DNA of 64,000 nucleotides from Protaetiibacter sp. (GTDB lineage Bacteria; Actinomycetota; Actinomycetes; Actinomycetales; Microbacteriaceae). Below are positions 16,343 through 23,805 of this stretch, one piece after another (positions within the stretch are counted from its first letter, which is position 1; every line of letters starts with the position of its first letter). Position numbers and translations under genes: made by a program. The stretch spans positions 115,343 to 179,342 of the forward strand of contig JASLGG010000027.1 in NCBI GenBank assembly GCA_030150265.1, read 5' to 3'. The notes beneath the pieces are model-generated. The model was not told where the DNA came from. It saw only the letters and a list, made by a program, of their open reading frames with translations, and ran no database searches.

Positions 16343-19039
16343 CCCGCCAAACGCGTGGCGGCGGCAGAGCACGAACGGAGGCCCGTGGAGCGCGAACGAG
16401 CGCTGGAGGCGGTCTGGCCGCTGACCGGCCGCGACGCCGAGATCACGAGAGCGCTCCGCGCGCTGCGGGCGGGCGTCAGCTGCGTTCTGCTGCGCGGCGC
16501 CGCCGGTGTCGGCAAGAGCCGCGTGGCCAGGGCCGTCGGGGAGCGCCTCGCGGAGGAGGGCCGGCTCGTGCTCACCGCAAGCGGCAGCCCGGTGCTCGCC
16601 TCGATCCCCTTCGCGATGCTCGCCCCCGCCCTCGCGCGCGGCGATTTGCCACCGCCCGCCCCGGAGTCCGCGGAGCCGCTCGCGCTGTTCGCGATGGCGA
16701 GCGCGATGCTCGCGGAGCTGTCGGGCGGGCGCCGTGCGGTGCTCGTGGTCGATGACCTCGCGTGGGCCGACGCGGTGTCGATCATGCTCGTCGCGCAGCT
16801 CGTCGCGACCGGACGCCTGCAGCTGCTCGCGGTCATCGGCCACGGCGAGCCGGTGCCGGAGGGCATGCTGTCGATCGCCGCCGGAGCTGAGACGACGCGC
16901 GTGGAGCTCCCGCCGCTCGAGCTCGACGCCGTCGCGGCGCTGCTCGAGGGGGCGCTCGGCGCCCCGCTCGCGCACCGCGACGCCGTGCTGCTCCACGAGA
17001 CCTCGCGCGGGAATCTGCTGTTCCTCCGCGAGCTCGTGCTCGGAGCGCAGCGCGACGGGGCGCTCGCCCTCGACGACGGGAGGTGGGGCCTCACGCGCAG
17101 CCCGCAGGGGACCCCCGAGCTGCACGAGCTGATCCTCGCCCGGCTGCGCAGCTTCGACGAGGAGGAACGGGATGTCGTGGAGCGCCTGGCCCTCTGCCAG
17201 CCGCTCACGGTCGCCGAGTTCGGCCGGCCGGGGACGGTCGCCGCTCTCGCGCGGCTCGAGACGCGGGGCGTGGTGCGCATCGAGCAGTCGGGCTACGGCG
17301 CCTCGGTGTCGCTCGGCCACCCCCAGTACGCGGCGGCGGTCCGCGAGGCGCTGCCGCGCATCCGGGCGCTCGAGCTGCTCCGGGAGCAGGTCGCGATCGT
17401 CGAGGGGGCGGGGATGGGCCCCGCGGACGAGCTGCGCGTCGCGCTCTGGAGGCTCGACGCGGGGCAGCCGGGAGACCGGGAGCTGCTGATCCGTGCGGGC
17501 GGGCTCGCGCGGCAGGCGCACGACACCCGGACCGCCGCACGCCTCATCGGCGCGGCGGTCGATCCGCTCGCCTTCGGTGCAGCGGCGAGGCCCGCCGAGC
17601 TCATCCTGTACGCCGAGCTCGTCTGGGAGCTGGGCCGCACGGTGGAGGCACTCGCCGCCCTCGACCGCGCCGAGCTCGCCGCGCGCGAGGTCGAGGACTC
17701 CGCGGCCCTGCTCGTGGCGATCACGACCATGCGCGCCATGGTCATGAGCTCCGATCCGATGGGCAGCGACCACGGGCTCCGGCTTCTCGAGCAGATCGGG
17801 CGCACGGTGCCCGAGCAGCGCGTGCCCCTGCTGCTGGCGCGGTCGGCGCTCCTGCAGCACCTGCAGCGCGTGCACGAGGCGCTCGCGGACGTCGAGACCG
17901 CGGCCGCGCTGGTCGGTGATGACCCCGACGGCGTCGCGGGCGTCGGGATCGCCCGGGTGGGGCCGCTCAGCTACCAGCATCGCTACGCGGAGGCGCTGGT
18001 CGCGGCGGAGTCGGCCCTCGCCTACGCCCGGGCCGGCGGCGTCGCATTCCCGGTCCGCCGGGGCGCGTCGGTTCTCGCGAACGTGCTGATCGACCATGAC
18101 CGCTACGACCCGGCGCAACCGCTCGTGATCGAGGCGCTGCACGAGGCCATCCGGGTGGGCGACCATCGCACGATGCGCCTCTGCGAGCTCGACATGGGGC
18201 GCATCCACTGGATGCGCGGCCGCTTCGACACCGCCTCCCGCTGGCTGCGCGACGCGGTGAGCGGGGCCGAGCGGAGCGGGCCGAGCGCGGTGGGTCCACC
18301 CGCGTTGGCGCTGCTCGTGGTCATCGCCTGCCAGCAGGGCGAGCTCGACACCGCACAGGCGCTCCGCTCGCGCATCGACCCGGTATACGGGCCGGAGGAT
18401 CCGCTGACGGCGCTCGCGGACGCGTGGCTGCTGTGTCTCGCGGGTGAGCTGGACGCCGCGGCGGAGCTGATGATCGCGAGCGTCGAGCGTGCGATCCCGG
18501 CGGGGGCGTACGGCGTCGCCTCCAGTCTGCTGTTCGAGCTGGCTCGCTTCGGCTCCCCGTCCCATGCGCGCGACGCCGCCGACCGGCTGGACGCGCTCGG
18601 CCTCATCGATCCGAGCGAGCACGTGGCGATCCGTGCCCGGCACGCGCGGGCCGAGGCGGACGGCGACGCCCCGGTGCTGCGCGCCGTCGGTGCGGAGTGG
18701 GAGCGCGACGGCCTGCTGCTCTTCGCGGCCGAGGCGCTCGCCTCGGCGGGCAGGCACGCCGGCGCGGCGGGGCGGCAGTCGGAGGCGGCAGCCGATCAGC
18801 GCCGCGCGGCCGCCCTCACGGCGGCGTGCGAGGGCGCCCGCACCCCTCTCCTGCGCTTCGCAGACGGGCTGGAGCCGCTCACGCCGCGCGAGCGCGAGAT
18901 CGCGGCACTCGCCGCGCAGGGCCTCAGCTCCAACGCGATCGCCGAGCGGCTCTTCCTCTCACCTCGTACGGTCAGCAACCACCTGCAGTCGACCTACGCC
19001 AAGCTTGGCATCAGCGGTCGCCACGAGCTCAGGATCTGA
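16331..19039 (+). CDS. LuxR-type large ATP-binding regulator (LAL/MalT-like)
   Basis: A 902-residue regulator. An N-terminal AAA/STAND-type ATPase carries Walker A RGAAGVGKSRVARAV (Lys62) and Walker B VLVVDDLAWADA. A long helical, TPR-like middle (about residues 370-830) follows, and a C-terminal LuxR helix-turn-helix (TPREREIAALAAQGLSSNAI, then SPRTVSNHLQSTYAKLGI). LAL proteins act as ATP-dependent transcription activators. The target may be the amidase 41 bases downstream. The start is uncertain: ATG at 16331 or 16334 without a clear ribosome site, or GTG at 16385. Confidence 0.85.
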   Translation: MMRRPAKRVAAAEHERRPVERERALEAVWPLTGRDAEITRALRALRAGVSCVLLRGAAGVGKSRVARAVGERLAEEGRLVLTASGSPVLASIPFAMLAPALARGDLPPPAPESAEPLALFAMASAMLAELSGGRRAVLVVDDLAWADAVSIMLVAQLVATGRLQLLAVIGHGEPVPEGMLSIAAGAETTRVELPPLELDAVAALLEGALGAPLAHRDAVLLHETSRGNLLFLRELVLGAQRDGALALDDGRWGLTRSPQGTPELHELILARLRSFDEEERDVVERLALCQPLTVAEFGRPGTVAALARLETRGVVRIEQSGYGASVSLGHPQYAAAVREALPRIRALELLREQVAIVEGAGMGPADELRVALWRLDAGQPGDRELLIRAGGLARQAHDTRTAARLIGAAVDPLAFGAAARPAELILYAELVWELGRTVEALAALDRAELAAREVEDSAALLVAITTMRAMVMSSDPMGSDHGLRLLEQIGRTVPEQRVPLLLARSALLQHLQRVHEALADVETAAALVGDDPDGVAGVGIARVGPLSYQHRYAEALVAAESALAYARAGGVAFPVRRGASVLANVLIDHDRYDPAQPLVIEALHEAIRVGDHRTMRLCELDMGRIHWMRGRFDTASRWLRDAVSGAERSGPSAVGPPALALLVVIACQQGELDTAQALRSRIDPVYGPEDPLTALADAWLLCLAGELDAAAELMIASVERAIPAGAYGVASSLLFELARFGSPSHARDAADRLDALGLIDPSEHVAIRARHARAEADGDAPVLRAVGAEWERDGLLLFAAEALASAGRHAGAAGRQSEAAADQRRAAALTAACEGARTPLLRFADGLEPLTPREREIAALAAQGLSSNAIAERLFLSPRTVSNHLQSTYAKLGISGRHELRI

Positions 19040-19080
19040 CGCGACGGGCGAGCCGCGGCCGATCGCCCTACGCTCGAGAG

Positions 19081-20505
19081 GTGTTCGAACTCCACCACCT
19101 CACGGCGCTCGAGCAGCTCGACTGGCTGCGCCGCGGCGAGGTGAGCCCGCGTGAGCTCGCCGAGCACTACCTGGCTCGTATCGAGCGGCTGGATCCCGAG
19201 CTCGGCGCGTTCGCGGTGGTCGACGCGGATGCCGCTCTCCGTCGGGCGGACGCGGTGCGCGAGCAGCCCCGCGCCCTCGCGCTGTGGGGGCTCCCGCTCG
19301 CCGACAAGGATCTCGTGGCACGCGCGGGCCGGGTGAGCGCCTTCGGCTCGCGCGCCTTCGCCGGCAACGTGCCCGAGCAGAGCGATGAGCTCGCACTCGT
19401 GCTCGACGCGGCGGGCGCGGTGGGTCTCGGCGCCACCGCCGCGCCGGAGTTCGGCTTCCCGAGCTACACCGAGCCGCTCGCGGGTCGTCCCGCCCGGAAC
19501 CCCTACGACCTCGCTCTCGGGGCGGGCGGCTCGAGCGGGGGCGCGGCGGTCGCGGTCGCGGCGGGCCTCCTGCCGGTCGCGCCGGGCTCGGACGGCGGCG
19601 GCTCGATCCGCATCCCGGCGGCCGCGACGGGGCTCGTGGGGCTCAAGCCCTCGCGCGGGCGCATCCCCGCGGGATCCGGCTTCGGCGGGCTCGCGGGACT
19701 CTCCGTCGCGGGTCCGCTCGCTCGCACGGTCGCGGACGCGGCCCTGCTGCTCGACGCGCTCGCGCCGGCTCCGGGCGCTCCGGCCGCCTGGGCGACGGCG
19801 CCGCCGGACGACGGGGGCGGCCCGTTCCTCTCGGCGGCCGTCCGCGGCGAGGGACGCTTCCAGCTCGCGGTGACCCTCGACAGCCCGTGGGCCGAGGCCT
19901 ACGAGCTCGAGCTCGATCCGGCAGCGCGGGCCGCGCTCGAGCTCGCGCTGACCGAGCTCACGGCGCTCGGCCACGGCGTCGAGGAGCTCCGGATGCCGGC
20001 GGAGCCCGGCTATCCGGACGCGTTCCGTACCGTGTGGCAGGCGGGTGCCGCGACACTGCCGCTCGACGACGCGCAGCTCGCCCTCGTCGAGCCGCTGACC
20101 CGCTGGCTCGTCGAGCGTGGACGCGAGCTCTCGGCCGCTGCGCTCGGCGACGCGCTCGCCTGGCTCGCCGGCTACGAGCGCCGCACGATCGGGCTCTTCG
20201 CGCCCTTCGACGCCGTGCTCATGCCGGCTCTCGCGCTGCAGCCGCGCCCGGTCGGCTGGTATGACGCGGAGGACGGCGAGCGCAACTTCGCCCAGCAGGT
20301 GCGATACACGCCGTTCACGAGCTTCGTCAACGTGAGCGGCCTGCCGGCCATCGCGCTGCCCGTGTCCACGACGCCGGAGGGCCTGCCGATGGGCGTGCAG
20401 CTCGTCGGACGTCCGGGGGGCGAGCGCACACTGCTCGCGCTGGGCGCCCAGCTCGAGCGTCGCATCGGGTGGCAGCGACGGCATCCGCCGGGCTGGTCGG
20501 CGTGA
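19081..20505 (+). CDS. Amidase signature family hydrolase
   Basis: A 474-residue amidase with the Ser-cisSer-Lys triad: Lys in PLADKDLVA, cis-Ser in GAGGSSGGAAVAVAAG, nucleophile Ser in SDGGGSIRIPAA. The C-terminus FTSFVNVSGLPAIALPV is also typical. It could be a carboxylic amidase or a GatA-like protein, but gatB/gatC are not adjacent, so a free-standing catabolic amidase is likelier. The GTG start is chosen from the first family-like residues (FELHHLTALEQLDWLRRGEV) and a TACGCT element 6 bases upstream. Substrate unknown. Confidence 0.88.
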   Translation: MFELHHLTALEQLDWLRRGEVSPRELAEHYLARIERLDPELGAFAVVDADAALRRADAVREQPRALALWGLPLADKDLVARAGRVSAFGSRAFAGNVPEQSDELALVLDAAGAVGLGATAAPEFGFPSYTEPLAGRPARNPYDLALGAGGSSGGAAVAVAAGLLPVAPGSDGGGSIRIPAAATGLVGLKPSRGRIPAGSGFGGLAGLSVAGPLARTVADAALLLDALAPAPGAPAAWATAPPDDGGGPFLSAAVRGEGRFQLAVTLDSPWAEAYELELDPAARAALELALTELTALGHGVEELRMPAEPGYPDAFRTVWQAGAATLPLDDAQLALVEPLTRWLVERGRELSAAALGDALAWLAGYERRTIGLFAPFDAVLMPALALQPRPVGWYDAEDGERNFAQQVRYTPFTSFVNVSGLPAIALPVSTTPEGLPMGVQLVGRPGGERTLLALGAQLERRIGWQRRHPPGWSA

Positions 20506-20525
20506 GCCGGCGACCGTCCAGCAGC

Positions 20526-20547
20526 TTAGGTAAGGCTGCCCTATACT
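20526..20547 (+). promoter_or_regulatory. IdeR/DtxR iron box overlapping a -10 element
   Basis: TTAGGTAAGGCTGCCCTAT (20526-20544) matches the IdeR/DtxR consensus TTAGGTTAGGCTAACCTAA at 15 of 19 positions. It runs into TATACT (20542-20547), a good -10 hexamer 7 bases before the ATG at 20555. Iron-loaded IdeR bound here would block the promoter, so the downstream gene should be induced by iron limitation. Confidence 0.8.
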
Positions 20548-20554
20548 GGCGGTG

Positions 20555-20911
20555 ATGCTGCTCTCCGAGGTCCTCCCCGCCGCCATCGCCTGGAACCCGG
20601 GCGAGGGCGACTCGGTGCTGCTCGGCGCGGTGGATGCCGACATCGCGATCGCGGAGAGCGTCGCGGCGCTGCTGCCCGCCAAGGCGCGCGGGCGCATCTT
20701 CCTCGAGGTCGCCGACGCATCCGGCATCCGCCCGATCGCGGCACCCGGGCGGGTGTGCGTCACGTGGCTGCTCCGCGATCGCGGGCAGAGCATGCGCGCC
20801 GCCGTCGACGCCTGGCTCACCGAGATGCTGCCCGTCGAGGCCGAGCGCGAGCACCAGGTCTACGCCTGGGTCTCGGGCGACCGCGCGGCGCACGCCCTCG
20901 GCTCCGACTAG
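20555..20911 (+). CDS. Stand-alone SIP (siderophore-interacting) domain protein
   Basis: An acidic 118-residue protein resembling the C-terminal NAD(P)H-side domain of siderophore-interacting ferric reductases: RIFLEVADASGI, VCVTWLLRDRG and the end VYAWVSGDRAAHAL. The FAD-binding N-terminal domain of full SIP proteins is missing, so it cannot be a complete reductase alone. The iron box at its promoter ties it to iron-starvation physiology. The ATG at 20555 suits a leaderless mRNA; the GTG three bases earlier is possible. It overlaps the convergent gene by 4 bases. Confidence 0.7.
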   Translation: MLLSEVLPAAIAWNPGEGDSVLLGAVDADIAIAESVAALLPAKARGRIFLEVADASGIRPIAAPGRVCVTWLLRDRGQSMRAAVDAWLTEMLPVEAEREHQVYAWVSGDRAAHALGSD

Positions 20912-21348
20912 CGGTAGCCGCCCCTCTCGAGACCCGCCTCGACCTCGAAGCGGTTCGTGCGGGCCACCGCGCCCGCCGCGAGGTACAGGAGCGGGAGGCT
21001 CAGCCCGTAGCGACGCCACTGCTGCTTGTGCACCGCCTCGTGCTCGAGCACCGGATCGGAGAGCCCCTCCCGCGTGAGGTAGACGGCGCCGATGGTCGTG
21101 CCGCCGCGGCCGAACGCCCAGCGCGGGAGCCGGTGGATGACGTGCAGCCCGTGGCTGCGTCGATGCCGTCCGAGCAGCAGCGTGCCCCAGACGAAGGCGC
21201 AGGCGGTCGCGATCCAGTAGCCGGGGCGCGCCACGACCGGCCACAGGAGCGCACGGCGCAGGCCGGGCACCGCCACGGCGCCGCGGACGAGCCGTGCCGC
21301 GGCGCGCTCGATCCGCGTGGGATCCTCGGGACGGACGGGGGTGTTCAC
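20908..21348 (-). CDS. Small membrane protein with HExxH motif, unknown
   Basis: A 146-residue protein with one or two hydrophobic segments (WIATACAFVWGTLLL near residue 50, LSLPLLYLAAGAVA near residue 120). Between them lies DPVLEHEAVHKQQWRRYG, containing HEAVH, the zinc-metallopeptidase HExxH signature. About 25 residues later NRFEVEAGLE offers a possible third ligand Glu. This arrangement recalls a minimal gluzincin. I do not recognise a characterised relative. The GTG start follows the upstream arginase-family gene by 20 bases, so the two are probably co-transcribed. Confidence 0.65.
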   Translation of the reverse strand: MNTPVRPEDPTRIERAAARLVRGAVAVPGLRRALLWPVVARPGYWIATACAFVWGTLLLGRHRRSHGLHVIHRLPRWAFGRGGTTIGAVYLTREGLSDPVLEHEAVHKQQWRRYGLSLPLLYLAAGAVARTNRFEVEAGLERGGYR

Positions 21349-21368
21349 GATCGGGAGAAGGCGGGCGC

Positions 21369-22157
21369 TCAGCCGCGCAGGGCCGCGAGCAGCCGCAGGA
21401 TCGTCGGCGAGTCCTCGACCGCGCGCTCGGGCGACTCCGGGGCGAAGGAGGCGATCGTGGCGCCGGCGAGCGGCATCCGGGCGACGATCGCCTTGACGGC
21501 GGCGACGAGCTGCGCCGTCGTGAGGCCGAACGGGATCGGCGCGAGCAGGCCCTCGAACTCGGCGGGGTCGAGCACGTCGAGGTCGATGTGCAGGTAGACC
21601 CGCCGCGCGCCCGTGGCGGCCACGGCCGCGACGAGCGACTCGGCATCCGCCGCCGCGGCGACCTCGAGCGCCGTCACGCCCTTCGCCGCCGCGAAGTCCT
21701 CCTCGGGCGGATCCCACTCCCGCGCCCCCGCGACGATCACGCGCGCGGGGTCGACGACGCCGTCCTCGACGAGCGCCGCGAGCACCATCCCCGCGAACGC
21801 CCCGGAGGGCGAGGTCGTGGGGGTGTTGAGGTCGGGATGGGCGTCGAACCACACGAGCGCGAGGTCGTCGCCCGCGACATGCTCCACCGCCGCGGCCGAC
21901 ACCGAGCAGTCGCCGCCGATCACGATCGCGACGTCGTCGATCGCGGCGAGCGTCTCGGTGAGGCGGTCGCGCACGATCCGCAGCGAGCTGAGCCGGGCGA
22001 CGCCCGAGCCCTGCTCGTCACCGGCCTCGAGGGGCACGTCGACGACGCGGGTCGCCGACGCGGGCAGGTCGGCGCGGACCGCCTCGGCGCCGTCCGCGAG
22101 GCGCATCGCACGGCTCGAGGGCGAGCCCTGCCACTGCGGCACCACGACGAAGGTCAT
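21369..22157 (-). CDS. Arginase/agmatinase family protein
   Basis: A 262-residue ureohydrolase-fold protein. The binuclear manganese motifs are visible: DAHPDLNTP, and HIDLDVLDPAEF for the SxDxDxxDP site. The first motif reads GGDCSVS rather than GGDHS, so a metal-ligand His is Cys. The enzyme may therefore use a different metal arrangement or substrate, and arginine hydrolysis should not be assumed. The start at 22157 is preferred over the ATG at 22166 because TAGGAT (22165-22170) fits a -10 element 7 bases upstream. Confidence 0.75.
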   Translation of the reverse strand: MTFVVVPQWQGSPSSRAMRLADGAEAVRADLPASATRVVDVPLEAGDEQGSGVARLSSLRIVRDRLTETLAAIDDVAIVIGGDCSVSAAAVEHVAGDDLALVWFDAHPDLNTPTTSPSGAFAGMVLAALVEDGVVDPARVIVAGAREWDPPEEDFAAAKGVTALEVAAAADAESLVAAVAATGARRVYLHIDLDVLDPAEFEGLLAPIPFGLTTAQLVAAVKAIVARMPLAGATIASFAPESPERAVEDSPTILRLLAALRG

Positions 22158-22184
22158 GCGCGGCATCCTATTCCGCGCGGGTCG

Positions 22185-22874
22185 TCAGGGGGCGGGTGAC
22201 GCGAGGATCAGGCGGGTCTCCGAGCCGTCGGCGGGTGTGAAGGAGATGGCGGCGACGAGCGGGGCGTCGGAGACGCTCTCCGCGGCGTCCGCACCGCATC
22301 CGGCCGGTACCACGCCGAGCGGGAGGACGGCGGATGCGCCGGGGGCGAGCTCCATCGGGATCGCCGCCGTCGTCGCGCCGCTCGCGACCACCGTCTCGCC
22401 GCGCACGGCGGCGAGCACGAACGACGTCACGGTGCCGGTGACGGGCGACGCGCCGGTGTTGGTGAGGCTCACCGTGGCCTCGCTGCCCGTCGCCTCCGTG
22501 CGCGTGGCGAGCACGAGACCGGACGGATCGGGGACCGGCATCGGGAGGACCGCCCCGCACGCGAGCGCGACGGCGGCATCCGCCTTGGAGGCCATGGCCT
22601 CGCCGTCCGCGAGCGCTGCCGCACCCTCCGGGGCGTCGTAGCGGGCGGTGGCCCCGCCGCCCGCGCTGTCGTCCGCCGCCGAACCTCCGAGGCCGCCGCC
22701 GAGAGCCACCGGGACGACGATCGCGAGGGCCGCGAGACCGGAGAGCGAGCCGACGGCGAGCTGCCTGGGTAGGCGACGGGCGCGGGCGCGGCGGATGATG
22801 CGTGCGGCGTCGAGACGGGGCGCCGCGTCCGGTTCCCCCTGGAGCAGCGCGCGGAGCTCAGATTCGGTGGGCAT
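22185..22874 (-). CDS. Membrane-anchored protein downstream of ECF sigma factor
   Basis: A 229-residue protein. It has a short cytoplasmic N-terminus (ESELRALLQGEPDAAPRLDAA), a basic stretch RRARARRLPRQ, one membrane span (LAALAIVVPVALGGGL) and an extracytoplasmic Ala/Ser/Gly-rich domain with a Cys pair (ALACGAV, PAGCGAD) that may form a disulfide. The layout is that of a membrane anti-sigma factor or sigma-linked sensor, and its start lies within the sigma gene (17-base overlap). No zinc-binding HxxxCxxC motif is visible, so anti-sigma activity is inference. Confidence 0.65.
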   Translation of the reverse strand: MPTESELRALLQGEPDAAPRLDAARIIRRARARRLPRQLAVGSLSGLAALAIVVPVALGGGLGGSAADDSAGGGATARYDAPEGAAALADGEAMASKADAAVALACGAVLPMPVPDPSGLVLATRTEATGSEATVSLTNTGASPVTGTVTSFVLAAVRGETVVASGATTAAIPMELAPGASAVLPLGVVPAGCGADAAESVSDAPLVAAISFTPADGSETRLILASPAP

Positions 22875-23469
22875 GGTCGCCCTCCTTCGTCTCGGGGCGG
22901 AGCGTCGCGGGCCGGCGCAGCGGGGTCGTGCCGGTGCCGGGCCGGGCGCCGCCGGGTCCGAGGCGTCCCTCCGCGGTGCCGTCGTCGGCGAGCGCGATCG
23001 CCATCTTCGCGAGGCCGTCGCTCAGGTAGCGCTTGACGGCGCCCGAGCTGATGCCGAGCGCCTCCGCGATGTCGTCGACCTTGAGGTCGTCGTAGTAGCG
23101 CAGCACGAGGCACGCACGCTCGCGCGGGGTGAGCTTGCGCAGCTCCTCATGCAGGTCGAGCCGCAGCCCGGTCGCGGCCTCGGAGGAGGGCAGCTCGTCC
23201 GGCTCGTACTGGCTCGGGGCGATGCGGCGCCACCGGCTCACCCGGCGACCCCGGTCGACCGAGGCGTTCAGGATGGCGCGGCGCACGTACGACTCGGCGG
23301 ACTCGACGCTGAAGCCGTTGCGCAGCCGCCCGAAGGTGCGCACGAGCGCGTCCTGCACGAGGTCGGCCGCGTCGTCGGCGCTGCCGGTCAGCAGCTGGGC
23401 GTAGCGCAGCAGGGCGTCGCCGCGCTCGGCGACCAGCTCGGCCACCACGCGCTCCCACGCAGCTGTCAC
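22858..23469 (-). CDS. RNA polymerase sigma factor, SigE/ECF type
   Basis: A 203-residue group IV sigma factor. Region 2 is seen in LLRYAQLLTGSADDAADLVQDALVRTF and ESYVRRAILNASVDRGR. Region 4 is LTPRERACLVLRYYDDLKVDDIAEALGISSGAVKRYLSDGL. This matches the actinobacterial SigE family (SACE-like). It directs RNA polymerase to a small stress or envelope regulon. GGAGG precedes the GTG start. The last 35 residues are a low-complexity Gly/Thr/Arg tail. The next gene overlaps its 3' end and is a candidate regulator of its activity. Confidence 0.87.
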   Translation of the reverse strand: MTAAWERVVAELVAERGDALLRYAQLLTGSADDAADLVQDALVRTFGRLRNGFSVESAESYVRRAILNASVDRGRRVSRWRRIAPSQYEPDELPSSEAATGLRLDLHEELRKLTPRERACLVLRYYDDLKVDDIAEALGISSGAVKRYLSDGLAKMAIALADDGTAEGRLGPGGARPGTGTTPLRRPATLRPETKEGDHAHRI

Positions 23470-23535
23470 GGCATCCTCCCTCTACCTCTTCAGACGGCGA
23501 GCTCGGCAAAAAGGTTGGGACGGGTGTCCTGTCGG

Positions 23536-23745
23536 TCAGATCGTGGCGACGAGCTCGGCGGCGGATGCCGTGGGGGCGAACACCGGAGCCTTCCAGCGCG
23601 GAGTGTGACCTCCTGCTGCGTGGATCGCGGTACGGATGGTGGATTGAGCCAGATCGGCAGCGTCGCCGAAGTCGCGACCGGCGGCGATGACGGTCACCTC
23701 GACCGCACGCTGCGTGAGCGCCGCCGAGACGCGCACATGCTTCAT
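23536..23745 (-). CDS. Small hypothetical protein
   Basis: A 69-residue protein with no domain I recognise. The start is supported by GGGAGGA 8 bases before the ATG. It begins MKHVRVSAALTQRAVEVTVIAAG and contains a predicted helix (GDAADLAQSTIRTAIHAAGG). No membrane span or signal peptide is seen. It lies alone between the sigma factor and the glycerophosphodiesterase genes. Confidence 0.5.
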   Translation of the reverse strand: MKHVRVSAALTQRAVEVTVIAAGRDFGDAADLAQSTIRTAIHAAGGHTPRWKAPVFAPTASAAELVATI

Positions 23746-23805
23746 CGTGTCATTCCTCCCGGCTCGATTATGGCCCGTCGCTTCCTGCCGAGCACATCGC
23801 CGCCC

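Noticed and set aside
16253..18757. Long open frame on the minus strand upstream of the GntR gene
   Set aside because: It runs antisense through the LuxR-type ATPase gene, which has clear motifs; high GC alone produces such frames.
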